The notes: generated from the letters alone by a model not told the origin. A DNA stretch of 12,891 nt from a bacterium (GCA_030637775.1 DAOWFY010000169.1:1-12891), one strand, 5' to 3'. Shown: positions 1-7,109, counted from the stretch's first letter. Made by a program: numbers and translations.

Positions 1-2
1 AT

Positions 3-401
3 CTGCTTGCTTGGCAAAAAAGGCTCCCGTTTACTATTAAGCTTGGTAGGCTTCTAAAATTTGATAAGGAGAAAATTGCTGAATGGATAGAGGAAGAAAA
101 TCCAGAAAAAGATATGGAACTCGAAAATTTGAAACTAAAATTAAGAAAGGAATATGGTGAAATGGTCAAGAATAGAGAAAAAGGTGATGCGAAGATAACA
201 AAGAAGAGATTGTTAAATATTCAGGAAACTTCTGAATATCTGGGAATCAAGAAGAATACCCTATATAGTTGGGTATCTATGAGAAAAATCCCTTATGTAA
301 AATTAGGCAGAAGAACTATGTTTGATTTGAAAGCTTTGGATGAATTTATAGAGAAAAACAAGGTTGAGGTTTTTGATTGGGAGAAATTCAGGATTAGATA
401 G
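3..401 (+). CDS. Tandem excisionase-like HTH protein, 5' partial
   Basis: The reading frame is open from base 3 to the TAG at 399-401 and enters from outside the window, so the start is not seen; the first ATG inside (114) falls between two domains and is unlikely to be the true start. The C-terminal half is a complete MerR/excisionase-type winged helix (HTH_17-like): LLNIQETSEYLGIKKNTLYSW, then KIPYVKLGRR and a final helix LKALDEFIEKN. The first 33 visible residues look like the second half of another copy: W..KRLPFTIKLGR, then FDKEKIAEWIEEE. A charged linker of about 40 residues, probably helical, joins the two. Such domains bind DNA in phage excisionases, plasmid regulators and other mobile-element proteins. 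The role here is unknown; a regulator or recombination directionality factor is inferred. The stretch 402-614 after it holds no gene I can support. Confidence 0.72.
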   Translation: MLAWQKRLPFTIKLGRLLKFDKEKIAEWIEEENPEKDMELENLKLKLRKEYGEMVKNREKGDAKITKKRLLNIQETSEYLGIKKNTLYSWVSMRKIPYVKLGRRTMFDLKALDEFIEKNKVEVFDWEKFRIR

Positions 402-614
402 GTAACAAATATGTTGTATTGTTGAGTCAATCTGTGTTCAAGGCTTATCAGTTTTAATAAGGATTATGTATTCCAAAGTCATATTCCTCTGAGCATTTCG
501 AACACGTAAAACACGACAAGGATTGCGAAAAATTTGATTTCAAGGGTAACTTTCGTCCACCGATTTTCTTATCAATAATAATGCGGTATAGACTCTCCTC
601 TTTTGCTGATTTTA

Positions 615-1022
615 TTATCTCGATACAACAACCAAAAATTTTGCAGGGGAGAGGATGGGAATGCCTTGGAATTTTTTGAGAGGTTGCAAATGTTTTGTAT
701 CCCCAGAGATGATATAGTCTGCTTTTGATTTTAGGGCACATTCTAAGATTCTGTTGTCGGTCGGGTCTCGTTTTATTAGATTTATTCTTCGGGTAGGCTT
801 TACGATAATAGCAATCTCTCTAATATTTTTAATTGCTTCTTTGATTTCTTCTTTCGGTATGCCAAATTTCTCCTTTAATACTCTTTTAATTTCACTTAAA
901 ATTTCAGGAGAAATTGCCAATTCCACAGCTCCTTCCCGAATAAGTTTGATTATCTCATCTGGTGGACCACCTGGGAAATGAGTCGCAGAGATAAAAATAT
1001 TGGTATCGCAGACAATAATCAA
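615..1022 (-). CDS. PIN-domain toxin of a type II toxin-antitoxin pair (COG1569-like)
   Basis: A 135-residue PIN-family protein, the usual length for PIN toxins of the COG1569 type, which are presumed Mg2+-dependent ribonucleases. The acidic active-site set is visible: D6 in the N-terminal IIVCDTNIF strand, E44 in SPEILSEI, D89 in DPTDNRILE and D108 in IISGDTKHL. The end, GIPILSPAKFL, is the normal PIN C-terminus. The start is TTG (1022-1020): no ATG lies near the conserved first strand, the TTG overlaps the antitoxin stop by 4 nt (TTGA), and a GGGGGG ribosome site lies 8 nt upstream inside the last antitoxin codons. Overlap and a weak start codon suggest coupled translation that keeps toxin below antitoxin. 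The substrate cannot be predicted from sequence. Confidence 0.87.
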   Translation of the reverse strand: MIIVCDTNIFISATHFPGGPPDEIIKLIREGAVELAISPEILSEIKRVLKEKFGIPKEEIKEAIKNIREIAIIVKPTRRINLIKRDPTDNRILECALKSKADYIISGDTKHLQPLKKFQGIPILSPAKFLVVVSR

Positions 1023-1264
1023 GTTTTGACCCCCCGATATTCATGAATCAGACGTTCAACATCCTCTTCGGAAGTGATACCTAAAGACCTGGCTCTGATT
1101 GCCATTTTCATCTGAAGGTCACGCCATCTCTTAGTCTGTATATACTGGTTTAAAGCATCTCGGGCTAATTGACTCCTTGTTTTTCTCTCTTTTTTAGCCA
1201 ATTCCCTTATCTCCTTTATCATTTCACTGGGGAAAGTAAAGGATAGGGCCTCCATTGTTTTCAT
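1019..1264 (-). CDS. Ribbon-helix-helix (CopG-type) antitoxin
   Basis: An 81-residue small basic protein with an N-terminal ribbon-helix-helix fold: a strand ALSFTFPSEM, helix IKEIRELAKKE, turn RKTRSQ and helix LARDALNQYIQ (residues 6-43). RHH antitoxins bind DNA as dimers through the strand and neutralise the toxin with their C-terminal part, here residues 44-81 (SEEDVERLIHEYRG). The ATG at 1264 is preceded by a GGGGGTGA ribosome site about 6 nt away. It lies directly upstream of the PIN toxin with a 4-nt overlap, the standard antitoxin-first order. It has its own promoter and probably represses it. Family assignment rests on fold pattern and context rather than a strong signature. Confidence 0.82.
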   Translation of the reverse strand: MKTMEALSFTFPSEMIKEIRELAKKERKTRSQLARDALNQYIQTKRWRDLQMKMAIRARSLGITSEEDVERLIHEYRGVKT

Positions 1265-1284
1265 TCTTTTTCACCCCCTGGATA

Positions 1285-1303
1285 ATATTTTATCATATTT
1301 ATC
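1285..1303 (-). promoter_or_regulatory. Candidate antitoxin operator: imperfect tandem repeat
   Basis: On the minus strand GATAAATAT (1303-1295) is followed directly by GATAAAATAT (1294-1285), a head-to-tail repeat that fills most of the promoter spacer and covers the -10 box. RHH antitoxins often bind short repeats in their own promoters, so this is a plausible autoregulatory site. The region is AT-rich, so chance is not excluded. Confidence 0.35.
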
Positions 1304-1314
1304 TTATTTGTCAA
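1287..1314 (-). promoter_or_regulatory. Promoter of the toxin-antitoxin operon
   Basis: On the minus strand TTGACA (1314-1309) is followed after 16 nt by TAAAAT (1292-1287), a good sigma-70-type pair. Transcription would begin near 1280, about 16 nt upstream of the antitoxin ATG. It lies just after the stop of the URO-D-family gene, so the pair can be expressed independently of the long upstream operon. Confidence 0.55.
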
Positions 1315-1321
1315 ATCTTCT

Positions 1322-2386
1322 TCATATGCTAATGGGATACTTCCCGAATTCCCTTGCCGTCTGATAAAAAGCGATAATGTTTTCCACGGGAGTGGATGGT
1401 ACAATCTCGCTACTCGAGCCAATGAAATGTCCACCACCCTTAGACGCCTGTCTAATGCACTCTTTAGTTGCCTCAATGACATCTTCAACGCTGCCTAACG
1501 GCAAAACTTGTGAGCAGTCAACATTGCCCACGAGAATCAGGTTACGACCATACCTTTTCTTGAGTAACCCTATATCCATCCCCGCCGCTGGTTCGATAGG
1601 GTTGATGCCAGAAATCCCAGCATCGATCAGATCGTCCAGGATTTCCATAAGAAAACCGTCACTGTGGAATATTACCTTGATTCCAACGTTATTCAGCGGC
1701 TCACAACACTTCCTTAGTGCAGGGATAAATATTTCTCGCAGAAAGTCAGGTGAAAACATCAAGCTTCCTTTATAGGCAACGTCGTCCCCAAGGAAATAAA
1801 GAGGGCACATCTTTTTCTCGGCGGCGAGTTTCGCAAATTCAACCTGTCGCCTGTTAATCCCGCTAATGATCCGCTCAACCTCATCACGGTAATCATAGAT
1901 AGCCAGGGAAAAGAACTCCAGCCCCATGAGGTCATAGGCGGCATGAAAACCACAGCCTCCGCCCGGGACATACATCGTATCGGGAGCAAATATTTCCTGC
2001 ATTGCCTTCTGCTCAGTAGTCCATTCAGCCTTCTCATCTTCTTCTGGGAGCGCAGGGCATTCGTAGTTCCTCAGATCCTCAAGGGTCTCGATTTCTTTCT
2101 TTACTTTCCAGTTAGTCTCACCGCTTACCCTTTGAGTAATATCCCCTTGCTCACTAGTCGAGACCTGACCCTCGTCCTCCTTTTCGTAACTTGCACCATA
2201 TCCACGGCAAAGATCGATCCCCAATTCGTGATAAACCTTAACCATTGCTAAATCATCGCTCTCCACCCCGGGTGTGATATAATCCACAATGTTTCTATTG
2301 TCAATATAGTCCCAGATGGGGACTCTATCCCCCTCCTCGAAGTTCATCGACGCCAGTATTCTTTCTTCCACTGTCTTCTCCAGCAT
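1322..2386 (-). CDS. Uroporphyrinogen decarboxylase (URO-D) family protein, function unassigned
   Basis: A protein of about 354 residues with the URO-D/methyltransferase TIM-barrel pattern: N-terminal ERILASMNFEEGDRVPIWDY, LGDDVAYKGSLMFSPDF (199-215), KVIFHSDG (237-244), GINPIEPAAGMD (260-271) and LILVGNVD (283-290). These resemble the large group of uncharacterised URO-D-like proteins of anaerobes rather than HemE. The histidine at 241 is followed by S-D, not by the H-x-C zinc signature of MtaA/MtbA corrinoid:CoM methyltransferases, so methyl transfer to CoM is not supported. No heme or corrinoid gene is nearby. A GTG start at 2401 is possible, but the ATG at 2386 has AGGGG 7-11 nt upstream and is preferred. 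It follows lysS by 66 nt and is the last gene of the leftward cluster. By eye its GC content is higher than that of the flanking toxin-antitoxin genes. Confidence 0.83.
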   Translation of the reverse strand: MLEKTVEERILASMNFEEGDRVPIWDYIDNRNIVDYITPGVESDDLAMVKVYHELGIDLCRGYGASYEKEDEGQVSTSEQGDITQRVSGETNWKVKKEIETLEDLRNYECPALPEEDEKAEWTTEQKAMQEIFAPDTMYVPGGGCGFHAAYDLMGLEFFSLAIYDYRDEVERIISGINRRQVEFAKLAAEKKMCPLYFLGDDVAYKGSLMFSPDFLREIFIPALRKCCEPLNNVGIKVIFHSDGFLMEILDDLIDAGISGINPIEPAAGMDIGLLKKRYGRNLILVGNVDCSQVLPLGSVEDVIEATKECIRQASKGGGHFIGSSSEIVPSTPVENIIAFYQTAREFGKYPISI

Positions 2387-2452
2387 GGAGCAACCCCTCA
2401 CAATATACCTTTATCCTCCCGATTTTGAAATATGTTTTTTATGTTCTGGTCG

Positions 2453-3886
2453 TTACTGCTTTGGTTTTAGTTGGGGAAAGAGGATGACATTTCTGATGGA
2501 GGGGGAGTTGGTAAGGAGCATCACCAGCCGGTCAATGCCAATGCCTAAACCGGCCGCCGGAGGCATGCCATATTCCAATGCTTCTAAATAATCTTCATCA
2601 ATCGCCTTTTTAACGCTTTCCCTTTCTTCCTTTAGCTCCTCTTCAAATCTCTTTCTTTGCTCTCTTGGGTCATTTAACTCGGAATAGGCATTGGCAATCT
2701 CTAAGCCTCCAATAAATAACTCAAACCTCTCTACTATCTCGGCATTACCTGGTTTGGATTTGGCTAAAGGGGAGGTGCTTAGCGGATAATCAAGGATAAA
2801 GACCGGATTAATCAGGCTGGCTTGAACCTTCTTCTTGAAAATGGCATCACCGATTTCAAAACCATTTTCGGCTCCGGTGAGCTCTAAGTTCAAGCTTTTA
2901 GCGATTTTTCTCATTTTCTTTAAATCGGAAAAATCTTCAAAGGAACAATATTTCTTCAATGATTCCTTTAAACTCATTCTTTGCCAGGGGGACTTCAGAT
3001 TGATTTTTTGCTCCTGATAATTAAGCTCCTCTTTCCCCAGGATTTCTTTAGCCAGGGAAACAATTAAGCTTTCGGTTAGTTCCATCATCTCCTGATAATC
3101 GCCATAGGCAGAGTAGGCCTCAAGCATCGTGAATTCCGGATTATGCAGGGTATCAATTCCTTCATTGCGAAAACTCTTATTAATCTCATAGACCTTCTCC
3201 AGTCCCCCAACCAATAGCCGCTTAAGGTATAGTTCGGGAGCAATCCGCAGATAAAGTTCGGTATCGAGCGCCTGGTGGCGAGTAATAAATGGTCTGGCTT
3301 TTGCTCCTCCGGGAATTTCCTGCATTATTGGTGTCTCCACCTCTAAAAAGCCTTTCTTTTCTAAGAATTCCCGCATTTTCTTAATGAGCTGGCTTCGTTT
3401 GCGAAAGATCTCGGGAACCTCTTCATTGGCGATTAAATCTAAATAGCGCTTGCGATAACGCAGTTCCACATCCTTTAACCCATGCCATTTCTCCGGTAAT
3501 GGTCGCAAGGACTTTGCTAAAATTTTGAAATCTTCTACCCGGATGGTCAATTCTCCCGTTCTGGTCCGGAAAACTGAGCCTTCCACCCCTAAAAAATCAC
3601 CAATATCTACCTTCTCAAAAATTTCATACCTTCCATCGCCCAAAATATCATTTTTAAAATAGAGCTGCATTTTGCCGGTAATATCCTTGATATCGGCAAA
3701 AGCAGCTTTCCCATGGCCACGCAAAGCAACAATTCTTCCCGCTATCTTGACCTTCCCGGGGATATCTCCCTTGATTTCAGCAATTTTATGCGTGCGGATA
3801 AATCTTCTCCCATAAGGCTCTATTCCCAGTTTCCTTAATTCTGCCAACTTTTTCTTTCTTTCAACAATTAAGTCACTTTCTTCCAT
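2453..3886 (-). CDS. lysS: Lysyl-tRNA synthetase, class II
   Basis: Charges tRNA-Lys with lysine in the cytoplasm. The 477 residues are slightly shorter than typical LysS (about 490-505). An N-terminal OB-fold anticodon-binding domain spans about residues 45-125 (KVKIAGRIVALRGHGKAAF). The class II core follows: motif 1 region FLEVETPIMQEIPGGAKARPF, motif 2 SFRNEGIDTLHNPEFTMLEAY (238-258) and motif 3 GLGIGIDRLVMLLTN near residue 446, ending in VILFPQLKPK. The L in DTLHNPEF replaces the R or T commonly seen there. The ATG at 3886 fits the family N-terminus (VERKKKLAELRKLGIEPY), but no Shine-Dalgarno is visible: the preceding bases form a 6-bp hairpin belonging to an intergenic repeat. It follows the CorC-like gene by 93 nt, filled mainly by that repeat. 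Confidence 0.97.
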   Translation of the reverse strand: MEESDLIVERKKKLAELRKLGIEPYGRRFIRTHKIAEIKGDIPGKVKIAGRIVALRGHGKAAFADIKDITGKMQLYFKNDILGDGRYEIFEKVDIGDFLGVEGSVFRTRTGELTIRVEDFKILAKSLRPLPEKWHGLKDVELRYRKRYLDLIANEEVPEIFRKRSQLIKKMREFLEKKGFLEVETPIMQEIPGGAKARPFITRHQALDTELYLRIAPELYLKRLLVGGLEKVYEINKSFRNEGIDTLHNPEFTMLEAYSAYGDYQEMMELTESLIVSLAKEILGKEELNYQEQKINLKSPWQRMSLKESLKKYCSFEDFSDLKKMRKIAKSLNLELTGAENGFEIGDAIFKKKVQASLINPVFILDYPLSTSPLAKSKPGNAEIVERFELFIGGLEIANAYSELNDPREQRKRFEEELKEERESVKKAIDEDYLEALEYGMPPAAGLGIGIDRLVMLLTNSPSIRNVILFPQLKPKQ

Positions 3887-3887
3887 C

Positions 3888-3966
3888 TGACACGAAGTGT
3901 CACGCTGAGCACAGTGAAGGGTCTCGTTGTTAAAAGAGAGATTCTTCGTTTCACTCAGAATGACAC
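3888..3966. repeat. Intergenic palindromic repeat, copy A
   Basis: It starts with a perfect hairpin TGACAC-GAA-GTGTCA (3888-3902), continues with CACGCTGAG and GAAGGGTCTC, and ends with GAGATTCTTCG and CACTCAGAATGACAC, so the two ends are roughly inverted copies. The same pieces recur at 9969-10049 (TGACATGAAG, GTCACCCTGAG, GAAGGGTCTC, GAGATT). On the minus strand the hairpin ends one base before the lysS ATG. It lies between the CorC-like gene and lysS and is non-coding. I cannot tell whether it is a MITE-like element, a REP sequence or a processing site. Confidence 0.75.
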
Positions 3967-3979
3967 ATTCTTTATATTT

Positions 3980-5236
3980 TTATTTGGGTTTCGCGGGCAA
4001 TCTCTTGACCTGCACTAAGAAAATGGAATGCTCATCACTCTTCTCAACCGTAAAGACCAGATCTTTAAACCGGAACCTCTCCCCGGGCTTAGGAAACCTG
4101 CCTAAATAGGAGAGAATAAAGCCCGCCACCGTCTCGACATCATTCTCTTCGGGAAGTCCCAACTTCAATTCTTCGTTTGCCTTTTCAAGTTCCATCTTTC
4201 CACTAACCAAAATGGCACCATCGGGCAGTTTCTGAAAGTCTGGCGCCTCCTTCTCCCAGCGGTCAGAAATCTCACCCACAATCTCCTCTAAAAGGTCCTC
4301 CATCGTTACCAAACCGGCGGTCCCACCATACTCATCGATAACAATGGCGACCTGAATCTTCTGGCGCTGGAATTCCCTTAAAAGTTCATTTACCTTCTTG
4401 GTTTCGGGGATAAAGTAGGGTGGCCGCATCAGTTCCTTCGCTTTCTGTTGTAACTCTTGTTCCTGCCACTGCTTGAGCAGGTCCTTGGAATAGATTATCC
4501 CCTCAATCTCATCGATATGCTCTCGATAGACCGGGATGCAGGAGTGACCTTTTTTTACCATTAAAGCCAAAACCTCCTTTAAGGACGCCTCCTCTATCAG
4601 GGCAATGATTTCTGTTCTGGGGGTCATCACCTCCCGGACAAGAGTATCCCCAAATTCGAAGATGGAGTGGATCATCTCCTTTTCCTCTTCTTCAATCACT
4701 CCCTCCTTTTCTCCCACACTAATTACGTCCTTAAGCTCCTCCTCGCTGATCCGAGAGGTCGCGACCAGCACCCGGCCGCCAAAGAGCCTGATTATTGCGG
4801 TACTTACTCCGGTAAAGAACTTTACTACCGGCAGAAACAAATAGGAAAGGAAAATCAGGGGTCGGATGAAACGGAGAGAAACTCTTTCGGCACTTTGTTT
4901 GGCAAAGGTCTTCGGGGCTATCTCCCCGAAGACCAGGATGAGAAAGGTCATCACGCCGGTAGTAATGGCAACCCCCTTCTGTTGAAACTTCTGAAGAACA
5001 AGCGCGGCTGCCAAAACTGAGGCCCAGATATTAACGAGATTGTTACCCACTAAGATTGTCGTGAGAAGTCTGGCTGGTTCTTCTAACCATCGATTGAGGA
5101 GCTGTGCTCTCTTCCCATATTTTCCAATAAGTTCCTTAACCCTAAATTTCCCCAAAGAGGTAAGGGCGGTCTCGGAAGCAGAGAAAAGAGCGGAAAAGCA
5201 GAGAAGCACAATCAGGGTGAGAATTTGAAGTAGCAT
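3980..5236 (-). CDS. CorC/HlyC-type CNNM membrane protein with CBS pair
   Basis: A 418-residue inner-membrane protein of the hemolysin C / CorC / MpfA group, implicated in Mg2+ (and Co2+) efflux or homeostasis. Domains in order: a CNNM (DUF21) transmembrane domain, residues 1-150, with the family signatures ALFSASETALTSL (16-28) and FGEIAPKTFAK (103-113); an acidic cytoplasmic helix; two CBS domains at about 200-255 (starting REVMTPRTEI) and 268-322 (including VIDEYGGTAGLVTMEDLLEEIVGEI, 299-323); and a C-terminal CorC_HlyC domain at about 335-412. The length is typical for the family. The ATG at 5236 has AAGG a short distance upstream. It starts 14 nt after the biotin ligase stop, so the two are probably on one message. 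The transported ion cannot be settled from sequence. Confidence 0.94.
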   Translation of the reverse strand: MLLQILTLIVLLCFSALFSASETALTSLGKFRVKELIGKYGKRAQLLNRWLEEPARLLTTILVGNNLVNIWASVLAAALVLQKFQQKGVAITTGVMTFLILVFGEIAPKTFAKQSAERVSLRFIRPLIFLSYLFLPVVKFFTGVSTAIIRLFGGRVLVATSRISEEELKDVISVGEKEGVIEEEEKEMIHSIFEFGDTLVREVMTPRTEIIALIEEASLKEVLALMVKKGHSCIPVYREHIDEIEGIIYSKDLLKQWQEQELQQKAKELMRPPYFIPETKKVNELLREFQRQKIQVAIVIDEYGGTAGLVTMEDLLEEIVGEISDRWEKEAPDFQKLPDGAILVSGKMELEKANEELKLGLPEENDVETVAGFILSYLGRFPKPGERFRFKDLVFTVEKSDEHSIFLVQVKRLPAKPK

Positions 5237-5250
5237 ATCTTTGCCTTATT

Positions 5251-5790
5251 CTATCCCTTTTTCTTGAAATTGTCAACGTAACTTTCTTCAAAATCCTGCA
5301 AAAATGTTCTCAGCAGTTTTTTATTATTTATCCCTTTGCCCGTTAGATGACTCAAAGAGGTGGCAGAAAACTCTGCCAATTGTTCCTCTTTGATATTGGT
5401 ATTTATTCCTATTCCCAGAAGCAAGAATGGACCCTTTTTATCTAATAAGATACCGGCAACCTTCTTTCCGTTGATAAGAATATCATTGGGTAGTTTCATC
5501 CGGCTGGCGATACCGGTAACCTTTCTGACCGCCCTTTTTAAGGAAAGCCCGGATAAAATGGGGATGGGTTTAATCAATTTCTCCTTTGGCTTTAAAATTA
5601 AGGAAAAGTAAAGCCCTCCTTCGGGTGAGAGCCAACTTCTCCCCCATCTTCCCCGACCCTTGCTTTGAGTCTCGGCAACAACAACCGTCCCCTCCGGCTC
5701 CCCCTTTGCCGCCAGCACACTTGCCTCCTCCATCGTGGAGGATAGACGGTGATAATGATAAACCTTCTCCCCAAAAATCCCCTTCTTCAT
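5251..5790 (-). CDS. birA: Minimal biotin--[acetyl-CoA carboxylase] ligase
   Basis: Activates biotin with ATP and attaches it to the lysine of biotin carrier proteins. Only the catalytic core is present (179 residues; group I ligases are usually about 230-270). Visible motifs are STMEEA near the start, the biotinyl-AMP loop GRGRWGR (45-51), KLPNDILINGKKVAGIL (99-115, canonical KWPNDI with W replaced by L) and LGIGINTN (125-132). There is no N-terminal HTH, so it is not a BirA-type repressor. The SH3-like C-terminal domain is also missing: the frame stops just after the catalytic domain and only 14 nt remain before the next gene, so it was not lost to a recent frameshift. The ATG is 3 nt after the DUF1614 stop, with AAAGG abutting it. 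No biotin-dependent carboxylase gene lies in the window. Confidence 0.9.
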   Translation of the reverse strand: MKKGIFGEKVYHYHRLSSTMEEASVLAAKGEPEGTVVVAETQSKGRGRWGRSWLSPEGGLYFSLILKPKEKLIKPIPILSGLSLKRAVRKVTGIASRMKLPNDILINGKKVAGILLDKKGPFLLLGIGINTNIKEEQLAEFSATSLSHLTGKGINNKKLLRTFLQDFEESYVDNFKKKG

Positions 5791-5793
5791 CCT

Positions 5794-6375
5794 TTAGCCA
5801 ATAAGGGCGGAGATGATACCCACTAAAAATATTCCGTCAAAAACCCCGGCGCCACCAATACTCATCACCCCGGCTCCCGTAACTTGAGACAGGTTCATTA
5901 AATCTGCACCAATCAAAACCCCTAATACTCCGGCAATATAAGCCACCGGGGTTGGATTACGCGGGGAGAAGATAAAACCTAAAAGAGCCGCTATTATAGG
6001 CGGGATAAACATCGGAATGGTAATCCCGACCATCGGAACCGGATGTGCCAATTTGTTCATAATTAAAGATGAGATAATAACCGCAATGATGGTTTTGAGA
6101 AGAGGTACTTTGGGAAAAAGATAGATACACAAAAGCAAAGGGATGATCGCTCCGCCGACATTAATCGCGATGTTTTGCTTTCCAGAAAGTAAAGGGATAT
6201 TAACGAGACTTCCAATAATAGAGAGGAAAAAGATGAGGATGGCAACCGCCGGACTTATCCCCAGTTTGACCAATGCATGCCCTACCAACTTCATCTGGAG
6301 CAGAAAAAAGAGTACGGGAAGCAGGAGAATAAAGAGCAAAAACAGAATTATCGATAGGGGCAAGAATAACATCAT
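5794..6375 (-). CDS. DUF1614 family multi-pass membrane protein
   Basis: A 193-residue, very hydrophobic protein with about seven predicted membrane segments (roughly 4-27, 42-61, 70-88, 92-108, 119-137, 144-160 and 176-192). Conserved-looking stretches such as GSLVNIPLL, INVGGAIIPLLL, HPVPMVGITIPMFIPPIIAAL, AYIAGVLGVLIGADLMNL and GVMSIGGAGVFDGIF match what I know of DUF1614, a family of unknown function. The gene starts with ATGATG; the first ATG overlaps the coaX stop by one base (TGATG), and its own stop is 3 nt before birA. Tight coupling to coaX and birA is suggestive of a link to cofactor supply (for example transport), but nothing in the sequence shows a substrate. Confidence 0.8.
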   Translation of the reverse strand: MMLFLPLSIILFLLFILLLPVLFFLLQMKLVGHALVKLGISPAVAILIFFLSIIGSLVNIPLLSGKQNIAINVGGAIIPLLLCIYLFPKVPLLKTIIAVIISSLIMNKLAHPVPMVGITIPMFIPPIIAALLGFIFSPRNPTPVAYIAGVLGVLIGADLMNLSQVTGAGVMSIGGAGVFDGIFLVGIISALIG

Positions 6376-7109
6376 CAGGAACTCCTGGTGCCTATAAGGG
6401 CAAGACCTTTTAAGGTAAGATTAGGTTCAATCTTATCAATGCTTTTAACGAGGGGAGCGAGAATATCCATCCAGCCACCGGTGCCAATAACGATAACATT
6501 TTTTCTTTTCCAACTTTTCTTTATCCTCCCGATCAAGCCGGAGATGCTTTCTGCTGAGCCATAGATGATGCCGGACTGGATAGCGCTGACAGAATTTTTG
6601 CCAATCAGGGATTTAGGTTTTTCTATTTTTACCTCGGGAAGGAGGGCGGTCCTTTCTGCAAGCACCTCTGCCGAAATCCCTAAACCGGGTAGAATTATAC
6701 CGCCAAGATAGGCTCCTTTTTCTGAGACTAAATCGATGGTGGTAGCTGTTCCCGTATCGACAATGATTGCCGGTTTCCGATAGAGGGAGAAAGCGGCAAG
6801 AGCATTTAAAACCCGATCCACCCCTACCTCTTCTGGATTATCGGTTTTGACAAGAATGTTACAATCTCTTGCCTCAATAATCCTTGGTTTTAAGGAAAGA
6901 TTTTTTTGGCAAAAAAAGGCAAATCTTTTTGTCAAGGAGGGGACAACTGAGGCAATAAAAACGTTGCTTACCTTCTTCTTTCCAACGAATCTCTTCAAAG
7001 AGAATTTCTTCCAATCGTCCTTCGGGAAAAAGCAGGATTTAAGCAGTCTTCTTCCTTGAAAAAGGCCAACACCAATCCTACTATTGCCAATATCAATCGC
7101 CAATAACAC
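6375..7109 (-). CDS. coaX: Type III pantothenate kinase
   Basis: Catalyses the first step of coenzyme A synthesis, ATP-dependent phosphorylation of pantothenate, in the cytoplasm. The 244 residues match the CoaX family (ASKHA fold). Motifs: phosphate-binding LLAIDIGNSRIG (2-13; more usually DIGNT), VGVDRVLNALAA with catalytic-type D98 (95-106), IIVDTGTATTIDLVSEKG.YLGG (115-137), IGKNSVSAIQSGIIYG (169-184) and the late GTGGWMD. CoaX needs a monovalent cation and is not feedback-inhibited by CoA, as known for the family. The start is GTG (7109-7107), which shares its first base with the csgG stop codon (TAGTG), so translation is probably coupled. Confidence 0.96.
   Translation of the reverse strand: MLLAIDIGNSRIGVGLFQGRRLLKSCFFPKDDWKKFSLKRFVGKKKVSNVFIASVVPSLTKRFAFFCQKNLSLKPRIIEARDCNILVKTDNPEEVGVDRVLNALAAFSLYRKPAIIVDTGTATTIDLVSEKGAYLGGIILPGLGISAEVLAERTALLPEVKIEKPKSLIGKNSVSAIQSGIIYGSAESISGLIGRIKKSWKRKNVIVIGTGGWMDILAPLVKSIDKIEPNLTLKGLALIGTRSS

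Noticed and set aside
454-741. Minus-strand ORF of 95 codons with a C-x-x-C-x-x-C stretch near its end
   Set aside because: It starts inside the PIN toxin gene in another frame, has no ribosome site, and its part outside the toxin (454-614) resembles no domain I can name. The plus strand there is also open for about 70 codons without a usable start. A decayed or repeat sequence is possible but not supported.
899-914. AATTTC-AGGA-GAAATT hairpin resembling the 10145-10200 units
   Set aside because: It lies in the PIN toxin gene and encodes the conserved SPEIL motif; it lacks the C-rich tail, so the similarity is probably chance.
1377-2251. Plus-strand ORFs of about 100-130 codons opposite the URO-D gene
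   Set aside because: They are antisense to a clearly coding gene with family motifs, have serine- and proline-rich composition typical of shadow frames, and have no ribosome sites.
2387-2401. Upstream GTG start for the URO-D-family gene
   Set aside because: Using it would place the AGGGG ribosome site inside the coding region and add five residues with no family match; the ATG at 2386 is spaced correctly.
6846-6864. TTGACA followed by TACAAT inside coaX (plus strand)
   Set aside because: The spacing is only about 7 nt, far too short for a promoter, and it lies antisense in a coding region.
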